A DNA stretch of 64,000 nucleotides from Prevotella sp. UBA2456 (GCA_002342415.1 DDPY01000015.1:124001-188000), one strand, 5' to 3'. Counted from the first letter of the stretch, positions 1-9,455 are shown. Translations and numbers: made by a program. The notes: generated by a model from the letters alone, not told the origin.

Positions 1-1900
1 CAGGGACGAGCACTTCGAGGTCGTAGATAGGCTCCAGCACCTTAGGACCGGCCTCCTTGAAGGCTGCCGAGAAGGCATTGCGGGCAGCGAGCATGAACGA
101 GAGTTCGTTAGAGTCTACAGGGTGCATCTTACCATCGTAGACGATGACGCGGACGTCGCGGGCATACGAACCGGTCAGCGGTCCCTGCTCCATACGCTCC
201 ATCACACCCTTCAGGATGGCGGGCATGAAACGCATATCAATTGCACCACCGACGACGCTGTTGATAAAGACGAGCTTGCCGCCCCACTCCAGGTCCTTCT
301 CTTCCTTCGACTTGATGTTCATCTTGAACTCCTGGCCATTGATGGTGAACGAGGTAGGATCGGGCATGCCGTCGGTATAAGGCTCGACAATCAGGTGTAC
401 CTCACCAAACTGTCCGGCACCACCCGACTGCTTCTTGTGACGATAGTCGGCACGTGCCATCTTGGTAATGGTCTCACGGTAAGGAATCTTCGGCTCCTGG
501 AATTCCACCTGAATCTTCTCGTTGTTCTCCATACGCCACTTCAGCGTGCGCAGGTGGAACTCGCCCTGACCATGAACGATGATCTGGCGCAACTCCTTCG
601 ACTGCTCGACCACCCATGTGGGGTCTTCCTGACGCATCTTCTGCAGGGCAGCCATCATCTTCTCGGTCTCGGCCTCGTTGACGGCCTTGATGGCACGAGA
701 GAACTTGGAGTTAGGATATTTGATGAAGTCGAACTTGTTGTCGATATCCTTGGCATTGAGGGTGTTGCCAGTCTTCACATCCTTCAGCTTCACGGTGCAG
801 CCGATGTCACCGGCTACGAGCTGGTCGACCTGGATACGGTTGGCACCAGCACAGGCATAGAGCGTACCCATGCGCTCCTTCGAGCCACGGTCGGCATTGG
901 TGAGGTCGTCGCCACTCTTCACCACACCGCTCATCACCTTGAAGTACTGCACCTCACCGATATGGGGCTCCACACCCGTCTTGAAGAAATACAGCGAGGT
1001 AGGAGCACTGGCATCGGCAGGAACCTCCTTGCCGGCAGCATTCTTGATAACAGGCATCTCACTGACGAAGGGCACCACATTGCCCAAGAACTCCATCAGA
1101 CGGCGCACACCCATGTCGCGACCTGCACAGACGCAGAAGACGGGATAGATAGAACGCGTCACCAGACCCTTGCGGATACCTTCACGCATCTCGTCCTCGC
1201 TGAGGTCCTCGCTCTCGAAGAACTTCTCCATCAGCGTGTCGTCACCGGCGGCAGCAGCCTCTACCAGAGCGGCTTTCCACTCCTTGGCCTTCTCCAGTTG
1301 GTCGGCAGGGATATCCTCGATGATGGGAGCACCACCCTCGGGCTTCCATGAATACTTCTTCATCAGCAGCACGTCGATGACACTGTTAAAGCCGTTACCT
1401 GTTGCAATAGGATACTGCACGGGAACACAGTTGTTGCCATAGACCTCCTTGAGCTGAGCGAGAATCTGATCATAGTCGCAGTTGTCGCGGTCGAGCTGGT
1501 TAACCAAGAAGATAACAGGCTTCTTCAGTTTCTCGGTATTGCGGAAGGCATTCATCGTACCTACCTCGGGACCATACTGTCCGTTGATGAGGATCACAGC
1601 CTGGTCGGTGACGTTCATGGCGGTGATGGAGCCACCCACGAAGTCATCGGAGCCCGGACAGTCGATGATGTTCAGCTTCTTGTTATTCCACTCTACATGA
1701 AAAACAGTAGAGAACACCGAGTAGCCGTATTCCTGTTCTACAGGGAAATAGTCGCTCATGGTGTTCTTACCCTCTACGGTGCCGCGGCGCTTGGTGATGC
1801 CGGCCTCGTAAACCATTGCTTCGGCAAGAGTAGTCTTGCCGCTACCCGCACTGCCAATGAGTGCAATGTTTTTAATCTCGTTGGTCTGATAAACTTTCAT
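1..1900 (-). CDS. fusA2: Elongation factor G paralogue (EF-G2-like), 3' end outside window
   Basis: Translation-factor GTPase family protein; 633 residues are visible of the roughly 700 usual for EF-G, and the C-terminus lies beyond base 1. It starts at the ATG at 1898-1900 (MKVYQTNEIKNIALIG). The P-loop is GSAGSGKTT (residues 16-24), where canonical EF-G has AHIDAGKTT. The G3 motif reads DCPGSDDF where canonical EF-G has DTPGHVDF, so the catalytic histidine is serine. G4 is NQLDRD instead of NKxD. Later domains look intact. Family knowledge: Bacteroides species carry a second EF-G (EF-G2) reported to support translocation without GTP hydrolysis, and these substitutions fit that. It is divergent from hemW. 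Confident in the family; the hydrolysis defect is inferred from the motifs. Confidence 0.9.
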   Translation of the reverse strand, partial: MKVYQTNEIKNIALIGSAGSGKTTLAEAMVYEAGITKRRGTVEGKNTMSDYFPVEQEYGYSVFSTVFHVEWNNKKLNIIDCPGSDDFVGGSITAMNVTDQAVILINGQYGPEVGTMNAFRNTEKLKKPVIFLVNQLDRDNCDYDQILAQLKEVYGNNCVPVQYPIATGNGFNSVIDVLLMKKYSWKPEGGAPIIEDIPADQLEKAKEWKAALVEAAAAGDDTLMEKFFESEDLSEDEMREGIRKGLVTRSIYPVFCVCAGRDMGVRRLMEFLGNVVPFVSEMPVIKNAAGKEVPADASAPTSLYFFKTGVEPHIGEVQYFKVMSGVVKSGDDLTNADRGSKERMGTLYACAGANRIQVDQLVAGDIGCTVKLKDVKTGNTLNAKDIDNKFDFIKYPNSKFSRAIKAVNEAETEKMMAALQKMRQEDPTWVVEQSKELRQIIVHGQGEFHLRTLKWRMENNEKIQVEFQEPKIPYRETITKMARADYRHKKQSGGAGQFGEVHLIVEPYTDGMPDPTSFTINGQEFKMNIKSKEEKDLEWGGKLVFINSVVGGAIDMRFMPAILKGVMERMEQGPLTGSYARDVRVIVYDGKMHPVDSNELSFMLAARNAFSAAFKEAGPKVLEPIYDLEVLVP

Positions 1901-1999
1901 ATTACTTATATTTTAGGTTTAAATGATGTTTCCTTTTGCCCTACCCTCAAGCAAAGCGACGCTAAAGGTAGACATTTTCAAGCAAAAAACCTAAGATTG

Positions 2000-2031
2000 C
2001 TTGCAAATATTAAACTTTATTAGTACTTTTG
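2000..2031 (+). promoter_or_regulatory. Bacteroidota-type promoter of hemW
   Basis: TACTTTTG (2024-2031) matches the -7 box TAnnTTTG, with a weak CTTG 20 nt upstream. Transcription should start at about 2036-2040, at or next to the hemW ATG (2040), so the message would be leaderless or nearly so. Confidence 0.6.
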
Positions 2032-2039
2032 CCAACGTT

Positions 2040-3167
2040 ATGGCAGGTATCTATATCCATATTCCCTTCTGCAAGAGCCGTTGCATCTATTGCGCTTTCT
2101 ACTCCACCACAGGCATGGAGCAGCGCCAGCGATATGTGGATGCCGTCTGCAAGGAGTGGAGCATGAGACAGCACGAACTGACTGAGCCCATAGATACTAT
2201 ATATATAGGTGGCGGCACCCCCAGCCAACTCACCGACAGCCAACTGTGCCAGCTCTTCGATGTCCTTCCCCATGCCAACAGCGAGACGACCATCGAGGTG
2301 AATCCCGATGATGTCACCCAAGAGTTTGCAACTCTCTTGTCAACACTCCCCGTCAACCGCGTCTCGATGGGAGCACAGACCTTTGACGACCAACGGCTGA
2401 GATTCCTGCACCGCCGACACGCGTCGGCACAGGTGGCAGAGACTGTCCGGCTGCTGCGCGATGCCGGCATCCACAACATCAGCATCGACCTGATGTACGG
2501 TTTCCCCGGCGAGACGCTCTCCGACTGGGAGCACGATATGGATGCAGCCCTCGCCCTCGGCGTGGAACATATCTCTGCCTACTGCCTGATGATTGAAGAA
2601 GGCACTGCCCTCTTCAATCAAATGAGAAATGAGGAATTAGAAATGAGAAATGGGGAAATGAGGAAATTAACGATGCCTTCCGAAGAACTGGAGCGGCAGA
2701 TGTACTATCTGCTGAAAGACCAGCTGGAGGCAGCGGGCTACGAGCACTACGAGATCTCGAACTTCGCCCGCCCGGGCTTCCGTTCGCGCCACAACAGCAG
2801 CTATTGGCACGACATCCCCTATATCGGTCTCGGGGCTGCTGCCCACAGCTACGACAGGCACTGCCGCAGCTGGAATGTCAGCGACATCAAGACCTATTGC
2901 AAGAGGATAGAACAAGGCGAGCTGCCCAGCGAACAAGAAGTACTCGACGAAGACACCCACTACAACGACCGCATCACCACAGCACTGCGAACGAGTGACG
3001 GACTGGACCTCACAACGCTTTCCGACAAGTACCGCCAGTTCTGCCAGAGAGAAGCCCAGCCCTATCTGTCCGACGGACTGCTGCGCCGGCAGAACAGCCA
3101 TATCATGCTGACCCGCGAGGGACTCTTCGTCAGCGATATGGTGATGTCGGCACTGATGATGGTCTGA
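2040..3167 (+). CDS. hemW: HemW-type radical SAM protein (coproporphyrinogen oxidase-like)
   Basis: A 375-residue radical SAM enzyme of the HemW/HemN family, a putative heme chaperone using a [4Fe-4S] cluster and S-adenosylmethionine in the cytoplasm. The cluster motif CxxxCxxC is at C11, C15 and C18 (IPFCKSRCIYC), followed by the GGGTPS SAM motif. The length fits HemW rather than the longer HemN. I chose the ATG at 2040 because MAGIYIHIPFC is the normal family N-terminus; the frame is open further upstream without homology. Around residue 195-210 there is an extra E/M/R-rich segment (MRNEELEMRNGEMRKL) encoded by an in-frame short repeat. The next gene begins 51 bp after the stop. Confidence 0.9.
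   Translation: MAGIYIHIPFCKSRCIYCAFYSTTGMEQRQRYVDAVCKEWSMRQHELTEPIDTIYIGGGTPSQLTDSQLCQLFDVLPHANSETTIEVNPDDVTQEFATLLSTLPVNRVSMGAQTFDDQRLRFLHRRHASAQVAETVRLLRDAGIHNISIDLMYGFPGETLSDWEHDMDAALALGVEHISAYCLMIEEGTALFNQMRNEELEMRNGEMRKLTMPSEELERQMYYLLKDQLEAAGYEHYEISNFARPGFRSRHNSSYWHDIPYIGLGAAAHSYDRHCRSWNVSDIKTYCKRIEQGELPSEQEVLDEDTHYNDRITTALRTSDGLDLTTLSDKYRQFCQREAQPYLSDGLLRRQNSHIMLTREGLFVSDMVMSALMMV
2620..2668 (+). repeat. In-frame short tandem repeat inside hemW
   Basis: Imperfect units of the type AAATGAGAAATGAGG add about 16 residues to HemW without a frameshift. The segment resembles intergenic simple repeats elsewhere in the window rather than conserved HemW sequence. Confidence 0.7.
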
Positions 3168-3217
3168 TGACATTTCGAACATATAAGCGTCTTTCCTTAT
3201 ATTATAATATACACGCT

Positions 3218-6130
3218 ATGAACACTTGGAAACCCAACCTCGAAGAGACCAAACAGCACTATATCAACTGGTGGAACCACAAAGGCATCGTGCTCAACAT
3301 GTGGGAGCACTTTCAGGAGGGAGTGAAGCCCCATGCCGACATCCCTGAGCCCAAGCCCTACAAGGACCTGAACCAACGGTGGTTCGACCCTGAATGGCGT
3401 GCGGAATATCTGGACTGGTATGTAGCCCACTCGTCGCTGATGGCCGACATGCTGCCCGTAGCCAACACTCAGTTAGGTCCCGGCTCGTTAGCTGCCATCC
3501 TCGGCGGTGTCTTCGAAGGCGGCGAGGATACCATCTGGATTCATCCCAATCCCGACTATACCGACGATATCATCTTCGATCGCAACCATCCCAACTGGTT
3601 GCTCCACAAAGAGTTGCTGAAGGCTTGCAAGAAGAAAGCCCAGGGGCACTACTATGTCGGCATGCCCGACCTGATGGAAGGCATGGATGTGCTGGCAGCA
3701 ATGAAAGGCACCGACCAGGTGCTGCTCGACACGGTGATGCAGCCCGAGGTGCTGGAGCGACAGATGCAGCAGATCAACGACATCTACTTCCAAGTGTTCG
3801 ACGAACTCTACGACATCATCCGCGAGGGTGACGAGATGGCTTTCTGCTACTTCTCCAGCTGGGCTCCCGGAAAGATGTCGAAACTACAGAGCGACATCTC
3901 AACCATGATCAGCGTGGATGACTACCGCCGTTTCGTACAGCCCTTCATCCGCGAACAATGCCAGAAGATAGACTATACGCTCTATCATCTGGACGGCGTG
4001 GGTGCCATGCACCACTTGGATGCCCTGTTGGAGATTAAGGAACTGAACGCCATCCAGTGGACGCCCGGCGTGGGTGAGCCTCAAGGCGGCAGTCCGAAGT
4101 GGTACGACCTCTACCGGAAGATTATCGCCGGCGGCAAGAGCATCATGGCCTGCTGGGTGACGCTCGACGAACTGCGCCCCCTGTTAGACCATATCGGCGG
4201 CGACGGTGTCCACCTGGAGATGGACTTCCACAACGAGCACGAGGTGGAAGAGGCCATGAAGATAGTACAGGACTTTGAGCACAGCCGTAATGTGCACCCC
4301 GCCGACATCATGGACGATGCCGACCGCGAGGTGGCAGACATCATTCGCTCCGTCGAGGAGCAGTTCAACAGCGACAGCCAGCAGAACAGCACTGTCTCAC
4401 TGGAAGAAGCCGCCGCACAGCGCATCCTAATACTCGACGGTGCCATGGGCACGATGATTCAGCAATGCCAGCTGCGGGAAGAGGACTTCCGAGGCTGCCG
4501 CTTTGCCAACCATCCCACCGACCTCAAAGGCTGCAACGACGTGCTGTCGCTGACGGCACCCTACATCATCCGCGACATCCACCACAAATATCTGGAGCAG
4601 GGCGCCAACCTGATAGAGACCAATACCTTCAACGCCCAGCGCATCTCGATGCAGGACTATGGTCTGCAGGACTATTGCCGCGAGATCAACCTGGCTGCCT
4701 GCCGGCTGGCCTGCGACGCAGTCAATGCCTATCGGAAGCTCGACCCCGACACACCGCGCTTTGTGGCAGGAAGCATCGGACCGACGAGCCAGACTTTCAT
4801 GCGTGCAGAAGGGAAGGTAAGCCATGAGTCGCTGACCAATGCCCTCCACGCAGCTTACTCGGAACAAATCGACGCACTGATAGACGGCGGAGTGGACGTC
4901 TTGCTCATCGAGACCATCTTTGATGTCGAGGTAGCCCGCATTGCCCTTACGGCAGCGCAGGAGACCATGCGGCAGAAAGGACGTGAGCTGCCCGTCATGC
5001 TCAGCTTCGCGGTATCCACTGCTGACGGCTACAACATGCTGGGACAGAACATCGTCGACTTCATTGCCTCGCTTGGCGACGCTCCCCTGTTCTCCATAGG
5101 ACTCAACTGTCTGTCGGACGTGCAGAGCATGACCCCGCTGCTGCAACGGATGGCGACACGGTTCCCCTACCGCATCAGCCTCTATCCCAATGCGGGACAG
5201 CCAGACAGTCAAGGCCAGTACCACAAGTCGGCCGACAGTCTGCTGGCTGATGTATGGCCACTGATTGACGGACACTGGCTCAACATTCTCGGTGGCTGCT
5301 GCGGCACTACCGACCAGCATATCAACTTCTTCGCCAATGCCGTAGAGCCTATGCTGGGATTGTTTATCTCACCTCATCGGCCCGGACTTCCGACAACCGT
5401 TATACCAGAACCGCACGCAGATCACCCACATGCTACACCCGCCAGCGAGTCACCAGCCTGTCCCGACTGCACTCCGCAGCCGCATCAAGCGACCTCTCCC
5501 GGCGAACGGCTCTTCCAAGCCATCCTGCATGGCAAGAGCGACGACGCAGCCTCGGCTACCCAGGAGGCCATCCATCAGCACATCGCCCCGCAGGACCTCA
5601 TCAACGGCCAAATGATCCGCGCCATGAGCGAGGTCGGTCAGCAATTCCAGGACGGTAAGGCCTTTGTGCCCCAGCTGTTGATGGCGGGACGCGCCATGAA
5701 GGCTGCACTGGAACTGCTGAAGCCCCTGCTCAGCGGAACGGCATCAACCTCATTGGGCAAGGTGGTGATCGGTACCGTGAAGGGCGATCTGCACGACATC
5801 GGCAAGAACCTCGTAGCCTCGATGCTCGAAGGCTGTGGCTTCGAGGTGGTCAACATCGGTATTGATGTCTCGGCCGACAAGTTCATCGAGGAAGTAAAGA
5901 AGAACCATCCCGATATTCTGTGCATGTCGGCCCTGCTCACCACCACGATGGGTTATATGAAGGAAGTGATAGATGCCTTGGAGGCTGCCGGCATCCGCAA
6001 CCAGGTGAAGGTCATGGTAGGTGGTGCGCCCGTCACCCAGGGCTTTGCCGACGAGATTGGTGCCGACGGCTATTCAGACAATGCCAACTCCGCCGTCACC
6101 GTCGCCAAGCAACTACTTGGCAAACTTTAG
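3218..6130 (+). CDS. Fused URO-D-like / homocysteine S-methyltransferase / cobalamin-binding protein
   Basis: A 970-residue three-part corrinoid enzyme. Residues about 1-385 resemble uroporphyrinogen decarboxylase-type methyltransferases (opening MNTWKPNLEETKQHYINWW). Residues about 400-710 are a MetH-type homocysteine methyltransferase starting RILILDGAMGTMIQQ, with the zinc cysteines visible in GLNC (about residue 630) and GGCCGTT (about 692). Residues about 755-970 are a helical cap plus a B12-binding domain with the cobalt-ligand motif GDLHDIG (His859). The MetH folate and activation domains are absent; a separate activation-like protein is encoded convergently, overlapping by 18 bp. Inference: the N-terminal domain demethylates an unknown methyl donor and passes the methyl group through the corrinoid to homocysteine. 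I start at the ATG at 3218; the open frame upstream has no homology. Confidence 0.85.
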   Translation: MNTWKPNLEETKQHYINWWNHKGIVLNMWEHFQEGVKPHADIPEPKPYKDLNQRWFDPEWRAEYLDWYVAHSSLMADMLPVANTQLGPGSLAAILGGVFEGGEDTIWIHPNPDYTDDIIFDRNHPNWLLHKELLKACKKKAQGHYYVGMPDLMEGMDVLAAMKGTDQVLLDTVMQPEVLERQMQQINDIYFQVFDELYDIIREGDEMAFCYFSSWAPGKMSKLQSDISTMISVDDYRRFVQPFIREQCQKIDYTLYHLDGVGAMHHLDALLEIKELNAIQWTPGVGEPQGGSPKWYDLYRKIIAGGKSIMACWVTLDELRPLLDHIGGDGVHLEMDFHNEHEVEEAMKIVQDFEHSRNVHPADIMDDADREVADIIRSVEEQFNSDSQQNSTVSLEEAAAQRILILDGAMGTMIQQCQLREEDFRGCRFANHPTDLKGCNDVLSLTAPYIIRDIHHKYLEQGANLIETNTFNAQRISMQDYGLQDYCREINLAACRLACDAVNAYRKLDPDTPRFVAGSIGPTSQTFMRAEGKVSHESLTNALHAAYSEQIDALIDGGVDVLLIETIFDVEVARIALTAAQETMRQKGRELPVMLSFAVSTADGYNMLGQNIVDFIASLGDAPLFSIGLNCLSDVQSMTPLLQRMATRFPYRISLYPNAGQPDSQGQYHKSADSLLADVWPLIDGHWLNILGGCCGTTDQHINFFANAVEPMLGLFISPHRPGLPTTVIPEPHADHPHATPASESPACPDCTPQPHQATSPGERLFQAILHGKSDDAASATQEAIHQHIAPQDLINGQMIRAMSEVGQQFQDGKAFVPQLLMAGRAMKAALELLKPLLSGTASTSLGKVVIGTVKGDLHDIGKNLVASMLEGCGFEVVNIGIDVSADKFIEEVKKNHPDILCMSALLTTTMGYMKEVIDALEAAGIRNQVKVMVGGAPVTQGFADEIGADGYSDNANSAVTVAKQLLGKL

Positions 6131-6769
6131 TTTCCGCTTGTAACACTGTTTGAAATCGCATAGTCCGCAGGTATAGTCGAGCCTGCGGACTTTTTCGCCT
6201 AAGCCGATGATGCCGCTTACCGACTTGATAGGCACCATCAGCGAGGAATCCGTAAGGGTGACACCACACGTATGCCCCGAAAACAGTGGAAACAGCAACT
6301 GCTGTTGCGACACGTGCCAGCCACAATAACCCGGCGAGAAGCGGTTGGTGTGTTGCCAGTGAAGTTTGTCTATCGAATCTTGCAGGTGGCGTTCCATCTG
6401 GTCGGCCGTTTTCTCGGCAATCACCGAACCTAAAGCATCGGCAATGAACACGCGCACCATGTCGCCCTCCTGCTTCAGCCGCTGCTGATAGGCCTCAAAC
6501 TCCACCCCGCTGGTACATACGAACAGGGCATACGCCTCAGCTCCGCGCAGCTGACGGAGGATAATCTTGCCCATATCGAAGGCAGGCAGCTCACGCACCA
6601 CCAGATAGCAGAACCGCGGACGAAGCCACGCGCGTACCTCGCTGACAATGGCCGCCGTCTCGCGCTGCGTATCCTCATCGGGCTGCGTATCGTGATACCC
6701 CATCTGCTCGTAGATGTCGGCAGAGGTAATATTCAGGTCGTCGTATATCAGGGTCTTTTCCGTCATCAC
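6113..6769 (-). CDS. Methionine synthase activation domain-like protein (corrinoid reactivation)
   Basis: A 218-residue protein resembling the stand-alone activation (AdoMet-binding) domain of cobalamin-dependent methionine synthase. Diagnostic stretches are FSPGYCGWHVSQQQ and SGIIGLGEKV, followed by a C-terminal cysteine cluster (CGLCDFKQC). In MetH this domain reductively methylates inactive cob(II)alamin. Here it probably serves the adjacent fused enzyme, which lacks it. The cysteines (C-x2-C-x4-C) near the C-terminus may bind a metal or iron-sulfur centre (inference). It overlaps the MtaA-like gene upstream by 4 bp (ATGA), implying coupled translation, and its 3' end overlaps the convergent fused gene. 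Confidence 0.8.
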   Translation of the reverse strand: MMTEKTLIYDDLNITSADIYEQMGYHDTQPDEDTQRETAAIVSEVRAWLRPRFCYLVVRELPAFDMGKIILRQLRGAEAYALFVCTSGVEFEAYQQRLKQEGDMVRVFIADALGSVIAEKTADQMERHLQDSIDKLHWQHTNRFSPGYCGWHVSQQQLLFPLFSGHTCGVTLTDSSLMVPIKSVSGIIGLGEKVRRLDYTCGLCDFKQCYKRKLKFAK

Positions 6770-7797
6770 CTATGGTTCCATTCGGCTAATGCCTCGAAGA
6801 AGGCATCGATATTATGCTGAGGGGTATGCGGCGGCGTGTCGCACCCACTGCTGAGCACAAAGTTAGGATAAGGGCGCATCTGTTCCAGCAGATCGAGCAC
6901 AGTAGCTTTCATCTGTGAGGGCATGCCGTCCTTGAAGATACTCACCGGGTCGATATTGCCCATAGCCAGTGCCGTAGACGGCACCTCGCGGATAACCTCC
7001 TCCATGCGGCATTTGTTGCCAAAATGATAGGCGGCAGCCCCCGTGGCTACCATAGCCTTGGTGCAATGACCCGTATTGCCACAGTTGTGGAGCACCACGA
7101 TGAAGCTGTCATCCTGTACACGCTCCACAATCCGCTTAACATACTGTGACGAGAACTGCAGACAGTCATCATTCGACATCAGGCCAGCGGCCGGTTCAGC
7201 CATCATCACCCCATTGGCACCCGTCTGCTTCAAGGCAAGGCAATACTTCTCGATGAAGGCGGTACACTTCTCCAACAATTCATGGGCAGCCTCGGGATGC
7301 TCGTAGATAAGCACCATGATGTCGGACATATCATAGAGACGACCCGCCAACGAGAACGGCCCGATGCATCCGGCCAGCAGCGGACGGTCGTTGACAGCCT
7401 TGGCAGCCAGCAGGTTCGCCTTCAGATAGGCAGGGATACGCCCCTCGTTGAGCGAGGGCACCTGTAGCTGGCGGATGCCCTCCACATCCTTCAGCAGCCG
7501 TCCTGAGACAGCAGGTACGGCCTCGTCGCTAAAGGCTATCTCGGCTCCGAAAGCCTCGGCCTCGGTAGTCAGGTCCATAATGGTGCAGGCTGCTGCACTG
7601 GGATAGCGTTTGGTCAGCGTCATCACCGCCTCGTAATGTACGCGGCCGTCGCTGACAGCCTGACGCACTGTATTCCCGTTCAGCTCAATACCGGGATGCG
7701 TCATCACCGGCACCGCCGTCACTTCTTTCTGTCGGATGACATCTGCCACCCATTGCCTCATGTTCATCTTCATTAGCGCCTCATTGTTTTTATTCAT
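6766..7797 (-). CDS. MtaA/URO-D family corrinoid:thiol methyltransferase-like protein
   Basis: A 343-residue uroporphyrinogen decarboxylase-fold protein of the MtaA/CmuA type rather than the heme enzyme. The zinc motif H-x-C with a distal C is visible as LHNCGNTGH (about residue 240) and SSGCDTPPHTP (about 320). Such proteins move methyl groups between corrinoid proteins and thiols. It leads a two-gene operon with the reactivation protein (4-bp overlap), convergent with the fused methyltransferase, so the three probably form one corrinoid one-carbon pathway. Neither methyl donor nor acceptor can be read from sequence. A heme-biosynthetic HemE role is unlikely given the neighbourhood and the zinc motif. 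Confidence 0.75.
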   Translation of the reverse strand: MNKNNEALMKMNMRQWVADVIRQKEVTAVPVMTHPGIELNGNTVRQAVSDGRVHYEAVMTLTKRYPSAAACTIMDLTTEAEAFGAEIAFSDEAVPAVSGRLLKDVEGIRQLQVPSLNEGRIPAYLKANLLAAKAVNDRPLLAGCIGPFSLAGRLYDMSDIMVLIYEHPEAAHELLEKCTAFIEKYCLALKQTGANGVMMAEPAAGLMSNDDCLQFSSQYVKRIVERVQDDSFIVVLHNCGNTGHCTKAMVATGAAAYHFGNKCRMEEVIREVPSTALAMGNIDPVSIFKDGMPSQMKATVLDLLEQMRPYPNFVLSSGCDTPPHTPQHNIDAFFEALAEWNHR

Positions 7798-7880
7798 AGA
7801 CGGGAAAACGGCCGTTTTGTAACCATTCCCGCTGCATGGTGAATGATGACAATTCAGACTCGTCAGCGTCTTAACTATAT

Positions 7881-9455
7881 ATGAAACATATACTAACCGT
7901 ACTACTATCCTTTCTTGTCCTATCCGTACAGGCGGGCGAGATTATCGTCAGCGAAGGCGAGAGCATCCATGAGGCCCTGCGGAAGGCCCGCGAATGGCGG
8001 CGCACGGGAGACGCACACTGCCAGGGCGGCATCACCATCACTATCCATGCAGGACAATACTACATGCAGGAACCGCTGTTCATCCGCCCCGAGGACAGCG
8101 GCACGGACGAGTCGCCCCTCGTCATCCGTGGTGCGGGAGAGAACCATAAGAGCATCATCTGTGGCGATGCCCGGCAAAAGCACACGCAGCTATGGCCCAA
8201 GGAGGGGATGGAGCGCATGACAGACTTCAACCCCACCGACCGCACCATCACCATTCCCACCCCGCCGAAGAGCGTACTCGATTCGCTGAAATCACACCTC
8301 TCACCTCTTACCTTTCACCTCTCACCTCTCGAAATGGTAGTCCACCAGCGCTGGGCCATTGCCATCCTGCGCGTCAAGGAGATGAAGGTGGAGGGCGACA
8401 AGACCGTCGTCAGTTTCATGGAGCCCGAGAGCCGTCTGGAGTTTGAGCATCCCTGGCCCCAGCCCGTCATTGGCGGTGAGAAGGGCAACAGCAGTTTCCT
8501 GCTGCGCACCACCGAACAGCGCGACGGCATCGAACAGCTGGTCGTCATTGACGGTGCGAACTATGTCACATTCGACAACATCACCTTCGCACGTACCTGC
8601 TGGAACCGTCCCCTGCACAAAGGGCATGTCACCTTGCAAGGCGGTTTTCCGCTCGTGGATGCCTACAAGCTTGCGACCCCAGGTTTACCTTGGGACAGCG
8701 AACTGGAGAACCAGGCATGGGTGGAACGCCCCGTCAGTGCCGTCACCGTGAGGAACGCTCACCATGTAACCTTCGACAGGGTTGTGTTTGAAGTTCTGGC
8801 TGCCACAGCCTTGGACTTTGTCGACAACATCAGTGACTGCCGTGTGCAGGGCTGCACCTTCGGCAACATCGGCGGCACGGCCATCATGGGCGGCTCGTTT
8901 GCCGAGAGTCCGCGCGAGGTACACCGTCCCTACACCGACCTGGCCAGTCGCTGCCAGCGGCTGACCATCGAGAGGAACTTCATCGTCGATGCCGCCACAG
9001 AGGACTGGGGAGCCGTAGCCATCGGCTTGGGTTATGTACGCGACTGCACCATCAGCAACAACTACGTGAACTGCGTCAACTACTCGGGCATATGCGTCGG
9101 CTGGGGATGGACACCACTCGACACGGGCATGAAGAACAACCGCATCATCGGCAACAGCGTCAAAGGCTACGCCCGCCAGCTCTACGATGCCGGCGGCATC
9201 TATACGCTATCGAACCAACCCGGCTCCGTCATCAGCGACAACAAAATATCTGCCCCCTACCCTGCCCCCTACGCTACCAACAACCGCGGCTTCCGCATCT
9301 ATCTGGATGCACGCACCGACGGCTTCACGATAGAAAACAATCACACCGGCGAAGACGACCCCACTGCAGCTGGTCGCTTCATCAACCTACGCCCCATCCG
9401 ACGCGATGAGATTGGCGACAATCATCCCGGTCCTAACATCATCTTCAAACAATGA
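7881..9455 (+). CDS. Secreted right-handed beta-helix protein, putative glycosidase (GH141-like)
   Basis: A 524-residue exported protein with an N-terminal signal peptide (MKHILTVLLSFLVLSVQAG). It has the repetitive pattern of parallel beta-helix carbohydrate enzymes, with N/G-rich turns throughout the C-terminal two thirds. It is clearly paralogous to the product at 21751-23496: both have RPEDSG near residue 70, FEHPWP, EDWGAVAIG/EDWGCVAIA, a GWGW segment, and GIYTLxNQPGxVIS. Resemblance to GH141 is my best guess and needs a profile search. A 38-bp simple repeat adds a HLSPLTFHLSPL segment near residue 140. The stop overlaps the GH31 start (ATGA), so the two are translationally coupled. Confidence 0.75.
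   Translation: MKHILTVLLSFLVLSVQAGEIIVSEGESIHEALRKAREWRRTGDAHCQGGITITIHAGQYYMQEPLFIRPEDSGTDESPLVIRGAGENHKSIICGDARQKHTQLWPKEGMERMTDFNPTDRTITIPTPPKSVLDSLKSHLSPLTFHLSPLEMVVHQRWAIAILRVKEMKVEGDKTVVSFMEPESRLEFEHPWPQPVIGGEKGNSSFLLRTTEQRDGIEQLVVIDGANYVTFDNITFARTCWNRPLHKGHVTLQGGFPLVDAYKLATPGLPWDSELENQAWVERPVSAVTVRNAHHVTFDRVVFEVLAATALDFVDNISDCRVQGCTFGNIGGTAIMGGSFAESPREVHRPYTDLASRCQRLTIERNFIVDAATEDWGAVAIGLGYVRDCTISNNYVNCVNYSGICVGWGWTPLDTGMKNNRIIGNSVKGYARQLYDAGGIYTLSNQPGSVISDNKISAPYPAPYATNNRGFRIYLDARTDGFTIENNHTGEDDPTAAGRFINLRPIRRDEIGDNHPGPNIIFKQ
8293..8330 (+). repeat. In-frame CTCACCT-type repeat inside the beta-helix gene
   Basis: Tandem units such as CTCACCTCTTACC insert about 12 residues (HLSPLTFHLSPL). 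The same unit recurs at 38621-38677 and, inverted, at 40051-40100. Confidence 0.7.

Noticed and set aside
122..1351. Long plus-strand ORF of 409 codons
   Set aside because: It is the reverse shadow of the EF-G gene, which has full family motifs on the minus strand.
6766..7797. Heme biosynthesis gene hemE
   Set aside because: The zinc-type H-x-C motif and the corrinoid neighbours point to an MtaA-like methyltransferase.
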